From Vibrio barjaei (GTDB lineage Bacteria; Pseudomonadota; Gammaproteobacteria; Enterobacterales; Vibrionaceae): a stretch of 64,000 nt of DNA. Below the pieces are notes generated by a model. The model saw nothing but the letters and a program-made list of their open reading frames with translations. It ran no database searches and had not been told where the DNA came from. Made by a program: the position numbers and the translations under genes. Location: positions 271,332 through 335,331 of the forward strand of contig NZ_LQXO02000033.1 of assembly GCF_001639065.2 (NCBI RefSeq), given 5' to 3'. Below are positions 47,874 to 56,511 of this stretch, in pieces. The stretch's first letter is position 1, and each line of letters starts with the position of its first letter.

Positions 47874-49773
47874 TGGGCAACTAGCATTTGGTGATCATCC
47901 ATTGCTAGACAAATCTGATTTCGCACTTCAAGAAAACGAACGTGTGTGTTTGGTTGGCCGCAATGGAGCGGGCAAATCAACGTTAATGAAAGTGCTTGCG
48001 GGTGAAATCGTCATGGACGATGGCAAACTGCAGATCACTCAAGATGTCGTGGTATCACGACTTGAACAGGATCCTCCGCGTGATCAGGCCGGTACGGTAG
48101 CTGATTACGTCGCCGAAGGACTGGCAGAAGTCGGTGAGTTATTAAAAACTTACCATGCTCAACTGGATTTGGTCGCGCAAGACCCGTCTGAGCGAAACAT
48201 AAATCGATTGGCGAAAACTCAAGAGAGCTTAGAAGTTGCTGGAGCATGGCGCTTTGAAGACCGTATTAAGAATATTCTTGGGGCTTTGAAGTTAGATGGC
48301 AACACACTGTTAACTGACTTATCTGGTGGATGGCAGCGTAAAGCAGCGTTAGCCCGTGCTCTGGTTTGTGATCCTGATGTTTTACTACTCGATGAGCCTA
48401 CCAACCATCTAGATGTAACCACAATCGAGTGGCTGGAAACTTTCCTAAAAGATTTTCGTGGCTCAATTATCTTTATCTCGCACGACCGCGCCTTTATTCG
48501 CTCGATGGCGACTCGCATTGTTGACCTTGACCGTGGTCAATTAGTTTCTTATCCAGGTAGTTATGAAACCTATTTGGTTGAGAAAGAGGAAGCATTACGC
48601 GTTGAAGAAATGCAAAATGCCGAATTTGATAAGAAGCTTGCGCAAGAAGAAGTATGGATCCGTCAAGGCATTAAAGCACGTAGAACGCGTAATGAAGGAC
48701 GAGTAAGAGCGCTTAAAAAGCTGCGAGAGGAACGCCAAGGTCGTCGTGAAGTTCAGGGTAAAGTGAACCTTAAACTGGATGACAGTGCTCGTAGCGGAAA
48801 AATCGTTTTCGAAGCTAATGATCTCAATTATCAGATTGAAGGCAAAACCATAGTTAAGAACTTCTCCTTTAACATCCAGCGTGGTGACAGAATTGCGCTT
48901 ATTGGTCCTAATGGTTGCGGGAAGAGTACTCTAATCAAGCTTCTCCTCGACGAATTACAGCCGACATCTGGAAAGTTGAAATGTGGTACTAAGCTAGAAG
49001 TGGCTTATTTCGATCAATATCGTGAAGCTCTTGACCCAGAGAAGACGGTGATTGATAACCTTGCTGACGGTAAGCAAGAAGTCATGGTAGGCGGTCGGGA
49101 ACGACATGCTTTGAGCTATCTTCAAGACTTTTTATTCGCCCCAAAACGTGCCAGAACTCCGGTTAAAGCCTTATCTGGTGGCGAGAAAAACCGCTTATTA
49201 TTGGCGCGTATATTCCTTAAGTCGAACAACTTATTGGTGCTTGATGAACCAACCAACGATCTAGATATCGAAACGTTAGAGTTGCTCGAGGAATTACTTG
49301 CTAATTATCAGGGCACGCTGCTTTTAGTGAGTCACGATCGTCAATTTGTTGATAATACTGTGACTACAAGCTGGATTTTTGAAGGTGAAGGGGTTATAGA
49401 AGAGTTTGTTGGTGGTTATCATGATGCCCAACAACAACGAATGCAGGTCATCGAGGCAAGAAAAGCTTATGAACCTGTGAAAGAGACTAAAAAGCAAGCA
49501 GTTGAGCCCGAAAAGAAAACAACTGCTGTGAACTCTAAGCCTAAAAAGCTGTCGTATAAGCTGCAAAGGGAATTAGAGGCACTACCTGCGTTACTAGAGC
49601 AGCTAGAGCAAGAATTAGAACAGCTGCAGGAAACTGTGAATACCCCTGAGTTTTTCACCAAGCCTGTGACTGAGACACAACCAATTTTAGACAGTTTGTC
49701 TGCCAAAGAGCAGGAACTGGAAATTGCCTTTGAGCGATGGGAAGAGCTCGAAGCAATGCAACAGGAAAGTTAG
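47851..49773 (+). CDS. uup: ABC-F ATPase Uup
   Basis: 640 aa, two ABC domains without membrane segments: Walker A GRNGAGKSTL (about 37) and GPNGCGKSTL (about 353), signatures LSGGWQRKAALARAL and LSGGEKNRLLLARIF, Walker B LLLDEPTNHLD and LVLDEPTNDLD. A C-terminal coiled coil (residues 560-640, PALLEQLEQELEQLQE) binds DNA/ribosome in Uup. Acts on ribosomes and limits transposon excision. Follows rlmKL as in E. coli. Confidence 0.94.
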   Translation: MALLTIHNGQLAFGDHPLLDKSDFALQENERVCLVGRNGAGKSTLMKVLAGEIVMDDGKLQITQDVVVSRLEQDPPRDQAGTVADYVAEGLAEVGELLKTYHAQLDLVAQDPSERNINRLAKTQESLEVAGAWRFEDRIKNILGALKLDGNTLLTDLSGGWQRKAALARALVCDPDVLLLDEPTNHLDVTTIEWLETFLKDFRGSIIFISHDRAFIRSMATRIVDLDRGQLVSYPGSYETYLVEKEEALRVEEMQNAEFDKKLAQEEVWIRQGIKARRTRNEGRVRALKKLREERQGRREVQGKVNLKLDDSARSGKIVFEANDLNYQIEGKTIVKNFSFNIQRGDRIALIGPNGCGKSTLIKLLLDELQPTSGKLKCGTKLEVAYFDQYREALDPEKTVIDNLADGKQEVMVGGRERHALSYLQDFLFAPKRARTPVKALSGGEKNRLLLARIFLKSNNLLVLDEPTNDLDIETLELLEELLANYQGTLLLVSHDRQFVDNTVTTSWIFEGEGVIEEFVGGYHDAQQQRMQVIEARKAYEPVKETKKQAVEPEKKTTAVNSKPKKLSYKLQRELEALPALLEQLEQELEQLQETVNTPEFFTKPVTETQPILDSLSAKEQELEIAFERWEELEAMQQES

Positions 49774-49778
49774 TCTTC

Positions 49779-51764
49779 ATGAGTCGTATTAATTTCAAAA
49801 TTTCATTAATTGCAGCCAGTGTTATGGCTGCAACTTCAAGTCAGGCAGCGTTGTATAAGGTTGTTGAGATTGGTCCTGCTAGTGGGTATGAAAAAGGGTT
49901 TGCTAATAACGTAGATGTCACCGAATTCTACGGGTCGGCTATTGGTCACAACACCGAAACTTCGAATGAGAAAGGTTGTTTTGGTGAAGTGTGTAATAGT
50001 GGTAACTATGTCTTAGCCGGTGATACTAGAGCAGGATCCGAAGGTCATTCATATTCGCAAGAAGTGCCTTTCAATTACGATCAAAGCTTTTTCCTGACTA
50101 GTAAAGGCAGAAATAAAGATTATTGCTCTGGTCAACTTGGCTATCAAACCTGTTCACCAGGTTGGATAGATAAAATGTGGTTAAGTTACAGTGATCATGG
50201 CGGACTCGAGCGTGAGCGAGATGCTTGGCTTTTTCCAGAATACCGTTCAAACGCGCAAAGTTTCATAAACTCAAGTATGATGGCACTAGGGCAGCCCAAT
50301 ACCGCCTATGTACCGAGTGGTTTTAGCTATCAGAATACCTCTAGCAACGTGGTAGTTACTGCTTTTGATGCCGTATCTGGAAACGCCATAGGTATAACTA
50401 GTAGTGGATACTACGGGAATGGTAAAAATAGTGCGCTTGTATATCGTCAAAGAGGTTTCTGGGGTAATGATGATAACCCAATCATCCTAAACCCCTTACA
50501 AACAAATGTAAGTGATACTCACAACATTACCAAGCTGATGGGCAGGACGATGGCATATGGTTCGTTGCTCTATCAAGGTACGACTTATGTATTTGGAAGT
50601 GCCTCTGTTGCTCCTTTTGATACCGATTCTGATAAGAATTACAGAGGATCAGTATCGAACTGCCTAAAAGATTCAACAATAAGCGCAGATCCAGCAGCGT
50701 ACGCTGATTGCCAAAACTTCGGCTTTGCAACCAAAGCTGCAATCTGGGATACAACAGGTGCGATTGAACAAATTAATCCTTCAATGGTGCTTAACTGGAA
50801 AAATAGTTTTGATGAAAGCAATATCGATAAAAAGGCTCGACAAGGTAGTTTTAGAGCGGGAGTAGTGTCAGATACAATTAGTTTTAAAAACTTGCCTGTA
50901 TTCGTTGGAATAAATACCACTAAAGATGGAAGTTCAAACTCGTTTCTACAAGCTACAGTATTTACACCTACTAACCAAAACCCTAGTCTGACAAACCCAG
51001 ACGATTGGAAAAGTGAAACAATTTCACGAGCTACGATTAAAAGTGGCGATGATTTCGTGTATAGCAACTCTTTAGCCACAGGCATAAACAAAAATTTGGT
51101 GTTAATTGGTGAGGCCAAAAGGCGTGGTGATAAACGAGAAAATGGTGCTGCTCCTAACAGAATGTTCCTAGCTACTGTCGATGCTGACGGCAAGGCTTCC
51201 GCTTTGTATTTTGATGAACTGAACAATAACAACGGCATATTTTTTCGAGGTGCTGGTGGTGTGACAGGTGCTATAAACAACTATAACGAAATAGTTGGCC
51301 GTGTAGACGCCGAACAATCTACAGAGTATTTTGGTAAGCAGCGTCGTCAAAGAGGTTTTATTTACCCATACAATAATCTCGAATATGGGAGCAAGCAGTC
51401 TCGCCTAGATGTATTTGATGGTAAGCCTTGGTTACTAGATGATTTGACTAATGACGGACAAAAAGGTGGAAATAACCAGTACCGAGTTGTTGATGCCACT
51501 GATATCAATGATGATGGTATTATTTCTGGTACGGCATTAAAATGTGAAGGCGGCTATGATACTACTGGTCACAACTCATACTGCGGCAGTGGTCAAAAAC
51601 GTGAGAAAGTAGTAGCAGTTAAGTTGATCCCGATCGCAAATGCAACATCTGCTGATATCCAGACTCGCGCATTAGAAGCTGCACCCGTAGAGCGTAAGGG
51701 TGGTAGTCTCGGTTGGATGGCAATGATTTTCCTAGGGTTCTTAGGGTTACGCCGTAACAAATAG
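49779..51764 (+). CDS. DUF3466 exported protein with GlyGly-CTERM anchor
   Basis: 661 aa. Signal peptide MSRINFKISLIAASVMAATSSQA; a long Asn/Gly/Ser-rich, repetitive beta-type body (AIGHNTETSNE, AFDAVSGNAIGITSSG, DATDINDDGIISGTA: recurring I-x-G segments); C-terminal GGSLGWMAMIFLGFLGLRRNK. That tail, a Gly-Gly motif then a hydrophobic helix then Arg, is the GlyGly-CTERM signal cleaved by rhombosortase in Vibrio for surface attachment via type II secretion. ATG 49779 is preferred; AGGAAAG overlaps the uup stop. Likely co-transcribed with uup. Role unknown. Confidence 0.85.
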   Translation: MSRINFKISLIAASVMAATSSQAALYKVVEIGPASGYEKGFANNVDVTEFYGSAIGHNTETSNEKGCFGEVCNSGNYVLAGDTRAGSEGHSYSQEVPFNYDQSFFLTSKGRNKDYCSGQLGYQTCSPGWIDKMWLSYSDHGGLERERDAWLFPEYRSNAQSFINSSMMALGQPNTAYVPSGFSYQNTSSNVVVTAFDAVSGNAIGITSSGYYGNGKNSALVYRQRGFWGNDDNPIILNPLQTNVSDTHNITKLMGRTMAYGSLLYQGTTYVFGSASVAPFDTDSDKNYRGSVSNCLKDSTISADPAAYADCQNFGFATKAAIWDTTGAIEQINPSMVLNWKNSFDESNIDKKARQGSFRAGVVSDTISFKNLPVFVGINTTKDGSSNSFLQATVFTPTNQNPSLTNPDDWKSETISRATIKSGDDFVYSNSLATGINKNLVLIGEAKRRGDKRENGAAPNRMFLATVDADGKASALYFDELNNNNGIFFRGAGGVTGAINNYNEIVGRVDAEQSTEYFGKQRRQRGFIYPYNNLEYGSKQSRLDVFDGKPWLLDDLTNDGQKGGNNQYRVVDATDINDDGIISGTALKCEGGYDTTGHNSYCGSGQKREKVVAVKLIPIANATSADIQTRALEAAPVERKGGSLGWMAMIFLGFLGLRRNK

Positions 51765-51775
51765 TCACAAGTGAC

Positions 51776-51813
51776 AAAAATCCCAGGTTCACACTTCTGA
51801 ATCTGGGATTTTT
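51776..51813 (+). terminator. Terminator of the DUF3466 gene
   Basis: Stem around AAAATCCCAG / CTGGGATTTT (extended by GTTCA/TGAAT with a G-T pair), followed by six T. Confidence 0.88.
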
Positions 51814-51929
51814 TGTGCCTTGTGATCAGCGGAATAATGCGCAATTATTAAAGAGGAGTAACAAAAGCTCCACAAATCTTTAATGGTAGAAAGTCTGGGA
51901 GACTGGCTTTGTATAATGAGGACCGTACT

Positions 51930-52103
51930 ATGAAGAGACAAAAACGTGATCGTCTAGAGCGAGCTCAATCACAGGGTTATAAAGCTGGATTGAATGGTCG
52001 ATCGATGGAAACCTGTCCCTATCAACAAATGGATGCTAAGTCTTATTGGCTAGGCGGTTGGCGTGATGCCCGAGATGACAAACATTCAGGACTCTTCAAG
52101 TAA
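51930..52103 (+). CDS. rmf: Ribosome modulation factor
   Basis: 57 aa. MKRQKRDRLERAQSQGYKAGLNGRSMETCPY and WLGGWRDAR match E. coli RMF, which dimerises 70S ribosomes into 100S particles in stationary phase. ATG 51930 gives the family N-terminus and has GAGGA upstream; an in-frame ATG at 51909 is less likely. Next to fabA as in E. coli. Confidence 0.95.
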   Translation: MKRQKRDRLERAQSQGYKAGLNGRSMETCPYQQMDAKSYWLGGWRDARDDKHSGLFK

Positions 52104-52128
52104 GTCGGGAGCAAAATTGAAGTACTTT

Positions 52129-52153
52129 AAGGCCTCATATTGAGGTCTTTTTT
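52129..52153 (+). terminator. Terminator of rmf
   Basis: Stem AAGGCCTCA / TGAGGTCTT (one G-U), loop TAT, T6 tail. Confidence 0.85.
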
Positions 52154-52165
52154 GTGGTTGTTACT

Positions 52166-52184
52166 TCTAATGCACTATAACTAA
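52166..52184. repeat. First copy of a 19-base repeat
   Basis: TCTAATGCACTATAACTAA occurs here and identically at 55476-55494. Both copies sit in the short gap between a plus-strand terminator and a minus-strand gene end (rmf/fabA here). It contains a TATAAC that could act as a -10. Confidence 0.6.
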
Positions 52185-52194
52185 ATATATATGG

Positions 52195-52223
52195 GTAAAA
52201 TAAACGACTCCGGAGAGTCGTTT
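52195..52223 (-). terminator. Terminator of fabA
   Basis: Minus-strand stem AAACGACTC / GAGTCGTTT (52202-52223), 4-base loop, followed by ATTTTA. Confidence 0.85.
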
Positions 52224-52238
52224 ATTGAAAACTTCGAT

Positions 52239-52757
52239 TTAGAAAGTTGATGTGTCTTTGAATAGGCCAACTTTTAGGTCTTTAGCAACATAGATCTCTT
52301 TACCATCTACTAGAACGCGTCCGTCAGCGATACCCATAACAAGCTTGCGATTTACAACGCGTTTCATGTGTAGCTCATAGGTTACTTTTTTCGCTGTAGG
52401 AAGGATTTGACCAGTGAATTTTAGTTCACCTACACCAAGAGCACGACCTTTACCTTCGCCACCAATCCAACCAAGGTAGAAGCCAACTAGCTGCCACATT
52501 GCATCTAGACCAAGACAGCCTGGCATTACTGGGTCACCAATAAAGTGACAATCAAAGAACCATAGGTCAGGGGTGATATCTAATTCTGCAACAATTAAAC
52601 CTTTACCAAAGTCACCCTCGGTTTCTGACATTTTAGTTACACGATCCATCATCAGCATGTTTGGTGCTGGTAACTGAGGGTAGCCTTCGCCAAATAGTTC
52701 ACCACGGCTAGAGGCTAGAAGATCTTCACGGCTATAAGATTCACGTCTGTTTTGCAT
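52239..52757 (-). CDS. fabA: 3-hydroxydecanoyl-ACP dehydratase/isomerase
   Basis: 172 aa. Catalytic His in FFDCHFIGDPVMPGCLGLDAMWQL near residue 70 and Asp/Glu in the same hotdog-fold signature. Introduces the cis double bond for unsaturated fatty acids. Length equals E. coli FabA. A FabR-like palindrome lies upstream. Confidence 0.96.
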   Translation of the reverse strand: MQNRRESYSREDLLASSRGELFGEGYPQLPAPNMLMMDRVTKMSETEGDFGKGLIVAELDITPDLWFFDCHFIGDPVMPGCLGLDAMWQLVGFYLGWIGGEGKGRALGVGELKFTGQILPTAKKVTYELHMKRVVNRKLVMGIADGRVLVDGKEIYVAKDLKVGLFKDTSTF

Positions 52758-52793
52758 TATTAAATTACTCCAAATTTTGGTATGAGCATCTTA

Positions 52794-52811
52794 GTGAACA
52801 GGTGTACGCTA
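52794..52811. promoter_or_regulatory. FabR-type operator upstream of fabA
   Basis: On the minus strand AGCGTACACCTGTTCACT, an imperfect palindrome (AGCGTACA / TGTTCACT) of the form known for FabR, the repressor of fabA and fabB. It lies 37 bases before the fabA ATG. Assignment is from memory of the motif. Confidence 0.5.
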
Positions 52812-52828
52812 GACAAGTCCGACCACGA

Positions 52829-54466
52829 CTAGACAAACCAGTTTTTAACCCTTTCTAACAAAGTTTCCGGTAGTTCAAGTTTTTCAAAATTTTCAATACG
52901 TTCGGCTATCTTTCCAATAACGCTATCTTCATCTTCACTCTTGAAAGGTTTATTAAGAAGTAGAGGAACCACTTCGTCAACGTGTGTAGCTGACCAAATA
53001 TGGAACTCACCTTGCTTAATACTCTCGACTACCTCAGTACTGAGTGCTAGGTGTTGAAGATTGGTTTTCGGAAGTACAACACCTTGTTTACCAGTAAAAC
53101 CTTGGTGTTTGCATACGCTGTAGAAACCTTCGACTTTCTCATTGAGGCCACCGACGGCTTGAACGCGGCCAAATTGGTCGACAGCACCTGTGACCGCAAT
53201 TTGTTGGTCGATAGGATAACCTGATAATGCACTTACAAGAGAACACAACTCAGCTAACGAAGCACTGTCACCATCAACCTCGCAATAAGATTGCTCAAAC
53301 ACAATAGAGGCAGAATAAGGGAGCGGGGCATCAAGGTCTAACTCGGAAGAAACGAACGCCTGCATAATCATCATGCCTTTTGCGTGGATGTTACCGCCGA
53401 GATCGACTTTTCGCTCGACATCAGAGACATCACCATCGCCAAAGTGCACTACGCAAGAAATTCGAGCTGGTTCACCGTAGGATACTGGGTGCCCAGGTAT
53501 ATCGATAACAGTTAATCCGTTGACCTGGCCAACTTGTTGTCCCTGAGTTTCGATAACAACTTGTCCCTCGAGAATATCGTCAATTGCACGTTCAGGAAGA
53601 TAGGCTTCTCTGCTTCGTTTCGCACAAATCGCTTCCTCAATATGAGCGGATGTTATTACTTTGTCATGACTAAAAGATGACGCTTCGCCAAGCAGTGCTG
53701 AATGCCAATCGATGGACAAAGGAAGGTACTGTTTATCTTCTGTTTCACGAGCTCCAGCTTGAAGAAGGCGAAGGTAGGCTGAACTATCTAGGCTATACTC
53801 GGGAAGCTGCTTCTCTAGTAGACCGTTTACAAAACCGAAGTAAGTTGAGATAGTTTTTTCGGATACCTTTAAGTCACTCTCCAGTTCTGTGTATTGCATA
53901 AAGCCAGAACGAAAATCATTATCAGCATAATCAAATTCCGCTAGTTGGTCTCGGTCACCAAGAATGATCAATTTAAAATCAGATTGGAATTGCGGTGGAG
54001 ATAAAACAGTTGACTGTTTATCAATGGCCACACTGTTGAGTGAAGCTCCTGATAGCAAAGCCTTAATATTGCCCCAAGCGCTTAACGTGCTTAATGAAGC
54101 TTGGGTTGAAGCCACAAGAAATCCGTTATTGGCTTGAGAAATCAATCCAGCGGAAACTTCAAGTTGGTTATCTACCTTTGCGTAATGATCAAACAGTAGC
54201 GCTGAGCTTGTATCTTTTGTAACGACAACATGTTTGCCTAATGCTTTGAGTGAATCAGCTATTAGTTCACGGTACTTTAAATTGTCACCATCTTTAACGA
54301 CTAACACTTTAGATTTACAAGCTTGTGATGTGAAGAATTTAAGGGCGGCTTGTAAACGAGGTTGCAAATCAAGCAGCGATGCAGGTGCAATGTTCGGTGC
54401 TTGTTCAATAGTGGTTTGATAGTTGTTGTACTGCGGACAAACGTCTTGCCAAGGGACTAGATTCAT
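52829..54466 (-). CDS. Lon-family protease (LonB/YcbZ-like)
   Basis: 545 aa. C-terminal Lon proteolytic domain: catalytic serine in CEVDGDSASLAELCSLVSALSG near 425 and lysine in AVGGLNEKVEGFYSV near 465. The N-terminal 300 residues show no clear Walker A (GxxGxGKT), as in the E. coli relative YcbZ, where the AAA module is degenerate. Located between fabA and matP, as ycbZ is in E. coli, supporting orthology. Confidence 0.87.
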   Translation of the reverse strand: MNLVPWQDVCPQYNNYQTTIEQAPNIAPASLLDLQPRLQAALKFFTSQACKSKVLVVKDGDNLKYRELIADSLKALGKHVVVTKDTSSALLFDHYAKVDNQLEVSAGLISQANNGFLVASTQASLSTLSAWGNIKALLSGASLNSVAIDKQSTVLSPPQFQSDFKLIILGDRDQLAEFDYADNDFRSGFMQYTELESDLKVSEKTISTYFGFVNGLLEKQLPEYSLDSSAYLRLLQAGARETEDKQYLPLSIDWHSALLGEASSFSHDKVITSAHIEEAICAKRSREAYLPERAIDDILEGQVVIETQGQQVGQVNGLTVIDIPGHPVSYGEPARISCVVHFGDGDVSDVERKVDLGGNIHAKGMMIMQAFVSSELDLDAPLPYSASIVFEQSYCEVDGDSASLAELCSLVSALSGYPIDQQIAVTGAVDQFGRVQAVGGLNEKVEGFYSVCKHQGFTGKQGVVLPKTNLQHLALSTEVVESIKQGEFHIWSATHVDEVVPLLLNKPFKSEDEDSVIGKIAERIENFEKLELPETLLERVKNWFV

Positions 54467-54598
54467 TAAGATGCTACTTATTTAAAATTTGGAAGGAGTA
54501 TACAACGAAACCCGAAGTAACGTTAGTAATAGAGCACGGTTAATCGGGAGCAGATTCTCAGATTTCGTGTTCTTTTATTGAGTTGTTACGTGACTTGG

Positions 54599-54611
54599 GT
54601 TACGCTGTCAC
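54599..54611. promoter_or_regulatory. matS-like site with one mismatch in front of matP
   Basis: GTTACGCTGTCAC differs from GTGACRNYGTCAC only at position 3 and lies 27 bases upstream of the matP start codon. If MatP bound here it could repress its own gene; this is inference. Confidence 0.35.
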
Positions 54612-54637
54612 TGTAAACAGAGTAGGGACGCAAACCA

Positions 54638-55087
54638 ATGAAATACCAACAGCTTGAAAACCTAGAATGTGGTTGGAAGTGGCAGTATTTATCTAAAAAG
54701 TGGCGCGAGGGTGAAAACATCACTCGCTATATTGATACCAGTGAAATCGAGCAGGCCGTTGCGACTTTTAAATCATTAGAACACGAACCTACTCTGGTTC
54801 TTGATTGGATTGATGAGCATATGTCTGCAGAGCTTGATAATAAACTCAAGCAGGCAATTCGTGCCAAGCGCAAGCGTCACTATAATGCAGAACAAGTTCA
54901 TACCAAGAAAAAGTCTATCGATCTTGACTACCGAGTCTGGGAAAAGCTGTCTTACCGAGCAAACGAGCTCGGATGTACATTATCCGAAGCGATCGAGTAC
55001 TTGTTAAGTGAAGCGTCGCGCAGTGAGAAAGCGACTAAGACAGTGAGTAGCCTGAAAGAGGACTTAAGTAAGTTACTGTCTGATTAG
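54638..55087 (+). CDS. matP: Macrodomain Ter protein MatP
   Basis: 149 aa. MKYQQLENLECGWKWQYLSKKWREGENITRYI is the conserved N-terminal four-helix part, followed by a ribbon-helix-helix (KKKSIDLDYRVWEKLSYRANELGCTLSEAIEYLL) that binds matS. Organises the replication terminus and links it to the division ring through ZapB. Its location 2 kb from dif fits its role. Confidence 0.96.
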   Translation: MKYQQLENLECGWKWQYLSKKWREGENITRYIDTSEIEQAVATFKSLEHEPTLVLDWIDEHMSAELDNKLKQAIRAKRKRHYNAEQVHTKKKSIDLDYRVWEKLSYRANELGCTLSEAIEYLLSEASRSEKATKTVSSLKEDLSKLLSD

Positions 55088-55110
55088 TCAGGGAATAGGG
55101 AGTAGTTGCG

Positions 55111-55422
55111 ATGTTATATGTTGTTCTGATAGGTGCACTTGTTGTTTTCTGGCTTGTTGCTGTTGACCGCCCAGTGTTAACTGTAAAGTTTGATAACGGT
55201 GAGCTAGGTAACGTAAAAGGTCATATTCCTCCATCTTTTCGGCATAACCTTAAAGATATTGTTGAGCGTGACCAAGCGACAGGTGTTTTAAAAGTCTACC
55301 AAACCCGCACCGGTATGAAGCTAAAATTTAGCGACTCAGTAGCGAAAGCATGCCAACAACGAATTCGAAATGTATTCCCACATCAAGGATTCAAGTCAAA
55401 AGGCAAAAAGAAATCTCGATGA
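55111..55422 (+). CDS. DUF3634-like single-pass membrane protein
   Basis: 103 aa. One N-terminal membrane helix (residues 2-18), then DRPVLTVKFDNGELGNVKGHIPPSFRHNLKDIVE and a basic tail ending KGKKKSR. It matches the DUF3634 pattern as remembered; function unknown. 23 bases downstream of matP, likely co-transcribed. Confidence 0.75.
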   Translation: MLYVVLIGALVVFWLVAVDRPVLTVKFDNGELGNVKGHIPPSFRHNLKDIVERDQATGVLKVYQTRTGMKLKFSDSVAKACQQRIRNVFPHQGFKSKGKKKSR

Positions 55423-55442
55423 GATCCAATCGGTTTAAGTGT

Positions 55443-55470
55443 AGGCGCTATAAGTAGCGCCTTAATTTTA
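55443..55470 (+). terminator. Terminator downstream of the DUF3634-like gene
   Basis: Stem AGGCGCTA / TAGCGCCT (55443-55462), loop TAAG, followed by a T-rich stretch. Confidence 0.8.
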
Positions 55471-55475
55471 ACCCA

Positions 55476-55494
55476 TCTAATGCACTATAACTAA
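55476..55494. repeat. Second copy of the 19-base repeat
   Basis: Identical to 52166-52184 (TCTAATGCACTATAACTAA), again between convergent gene ends. Confidence 0.6.
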
Positions 55495-55522
55495 TTTAAT
55501 TTGGCTCGATAAAGATAAACAA

Positions 55523-55774
55523 TTATCCGTGCGCCGCTATTTCTCGTTCATCCCAGATTTTCATTAGGGTACGCCTTGATTCAGAATCTAGCATTTGTAT
55601 ACGGCGACAAGTCCAGTTCTCCGCAATGTAATCAGCCATCTCTAGTGAGATAGGGTTGTTATCTGTTAGGTAGGTTTCTAAGGCAGCTTCTGCCTCCAAT
55701 AATGATAACCCTTCGATATCCCATTTTTGAATTCGTGTATAGCTAGTTGTAAACCACTCAATAGGTAAAGACAT
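55523..55774 (-). CDS. Small acidic hypothetical protein
   Basis: 83 aa, no membrane segment. Contains WDIEGLSLLEAEAALETYL and MADYIAENWTCRRIQMLDSESRRTLMKIWDERE. I do not recognise the family. AAGGAA 7 bases before the ATG supports a real gene. It is the last convincing chromosomal gene before the AT-rich zone and dif. Confidence 0.6.
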   Translation of the reverse strand: MSLPIEWFTTSYTRIQKWDIEGLSLLEAEAALETYLTDNNPISLEMADYIAENWTCRRIQMLDSESRRTLMKIWDEREIAAHG

Positions 55775-56511
55775 AGAATATTCCTTTTCTAATAATTTTA
55801 GTTGCTCTCGTTGGTGAAATTAGAATTAAACATCTAAATCATTTTGTAAAGAGAATATCTTAGGAAAACACAATAAAAATCTATAAATATCTGAATCTAT
55901 AACCAGATTCTATTTATAATAGTGTTGTTATATTTAAATTTGCCATTTTTCGCTATTGCTTTCGATATTGAATTTGCGCAGTCAATGGTTCGTTTCTACC
56001 ATTGTCTCCAGTCCTGTGGCATGTAATGAATTCAAAGTGGCGTGAAGTATAAGTACGTATATATAATCTCCCTTTATCATTGCTGAATCTAATCGTTTTT
56101 CGTGGTTTAAATATAAATTAGAGCAATAATGGCGCTGTATGACACTAGTTATGGTGATATGTGCTTTTAAATACTCCAGTGATTTAAATTAAATGTTAAG
56201 TTCTCAGTTAATTTAAAAATATAATTGCAGCCGATTTATAATCGTCAATATATAGAGAATTTATTTAAATAGTGGATTAATTAAAAAAATTAGGGCGTTA
56301 CACTCGCATAAAAAAGAAAGGTGTTGGGTTACAATTATCACGTTGTTAAGTGCATAGCTGCATTACAAATGGTAGGGTTGTTATATGAAATTTCTATGTA
56401 TTGATTTATCACAAGCATCAGTAAATAAAGGCTTAGCGCTATTATTGGCGCGGCAGTTATTGCGGTCATTGGGGTGTGAGAAACGCTTCGCAATGAGTCC
56501 AAAGGTAAATA
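55775..56511. other. AT-rich, apparently non-coding stretch left of dif
   Basis: About 740 bases, clearly richer in A/T than the flanking genes, with no ORF that has a ribosome site and family resemblance. A 67-codon frame at 56385-56588 overlaps the next gene out of frame and looks like chance. Could be regulatory DNA or the residue of a former insertion near dif. Confidence 0.5.
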
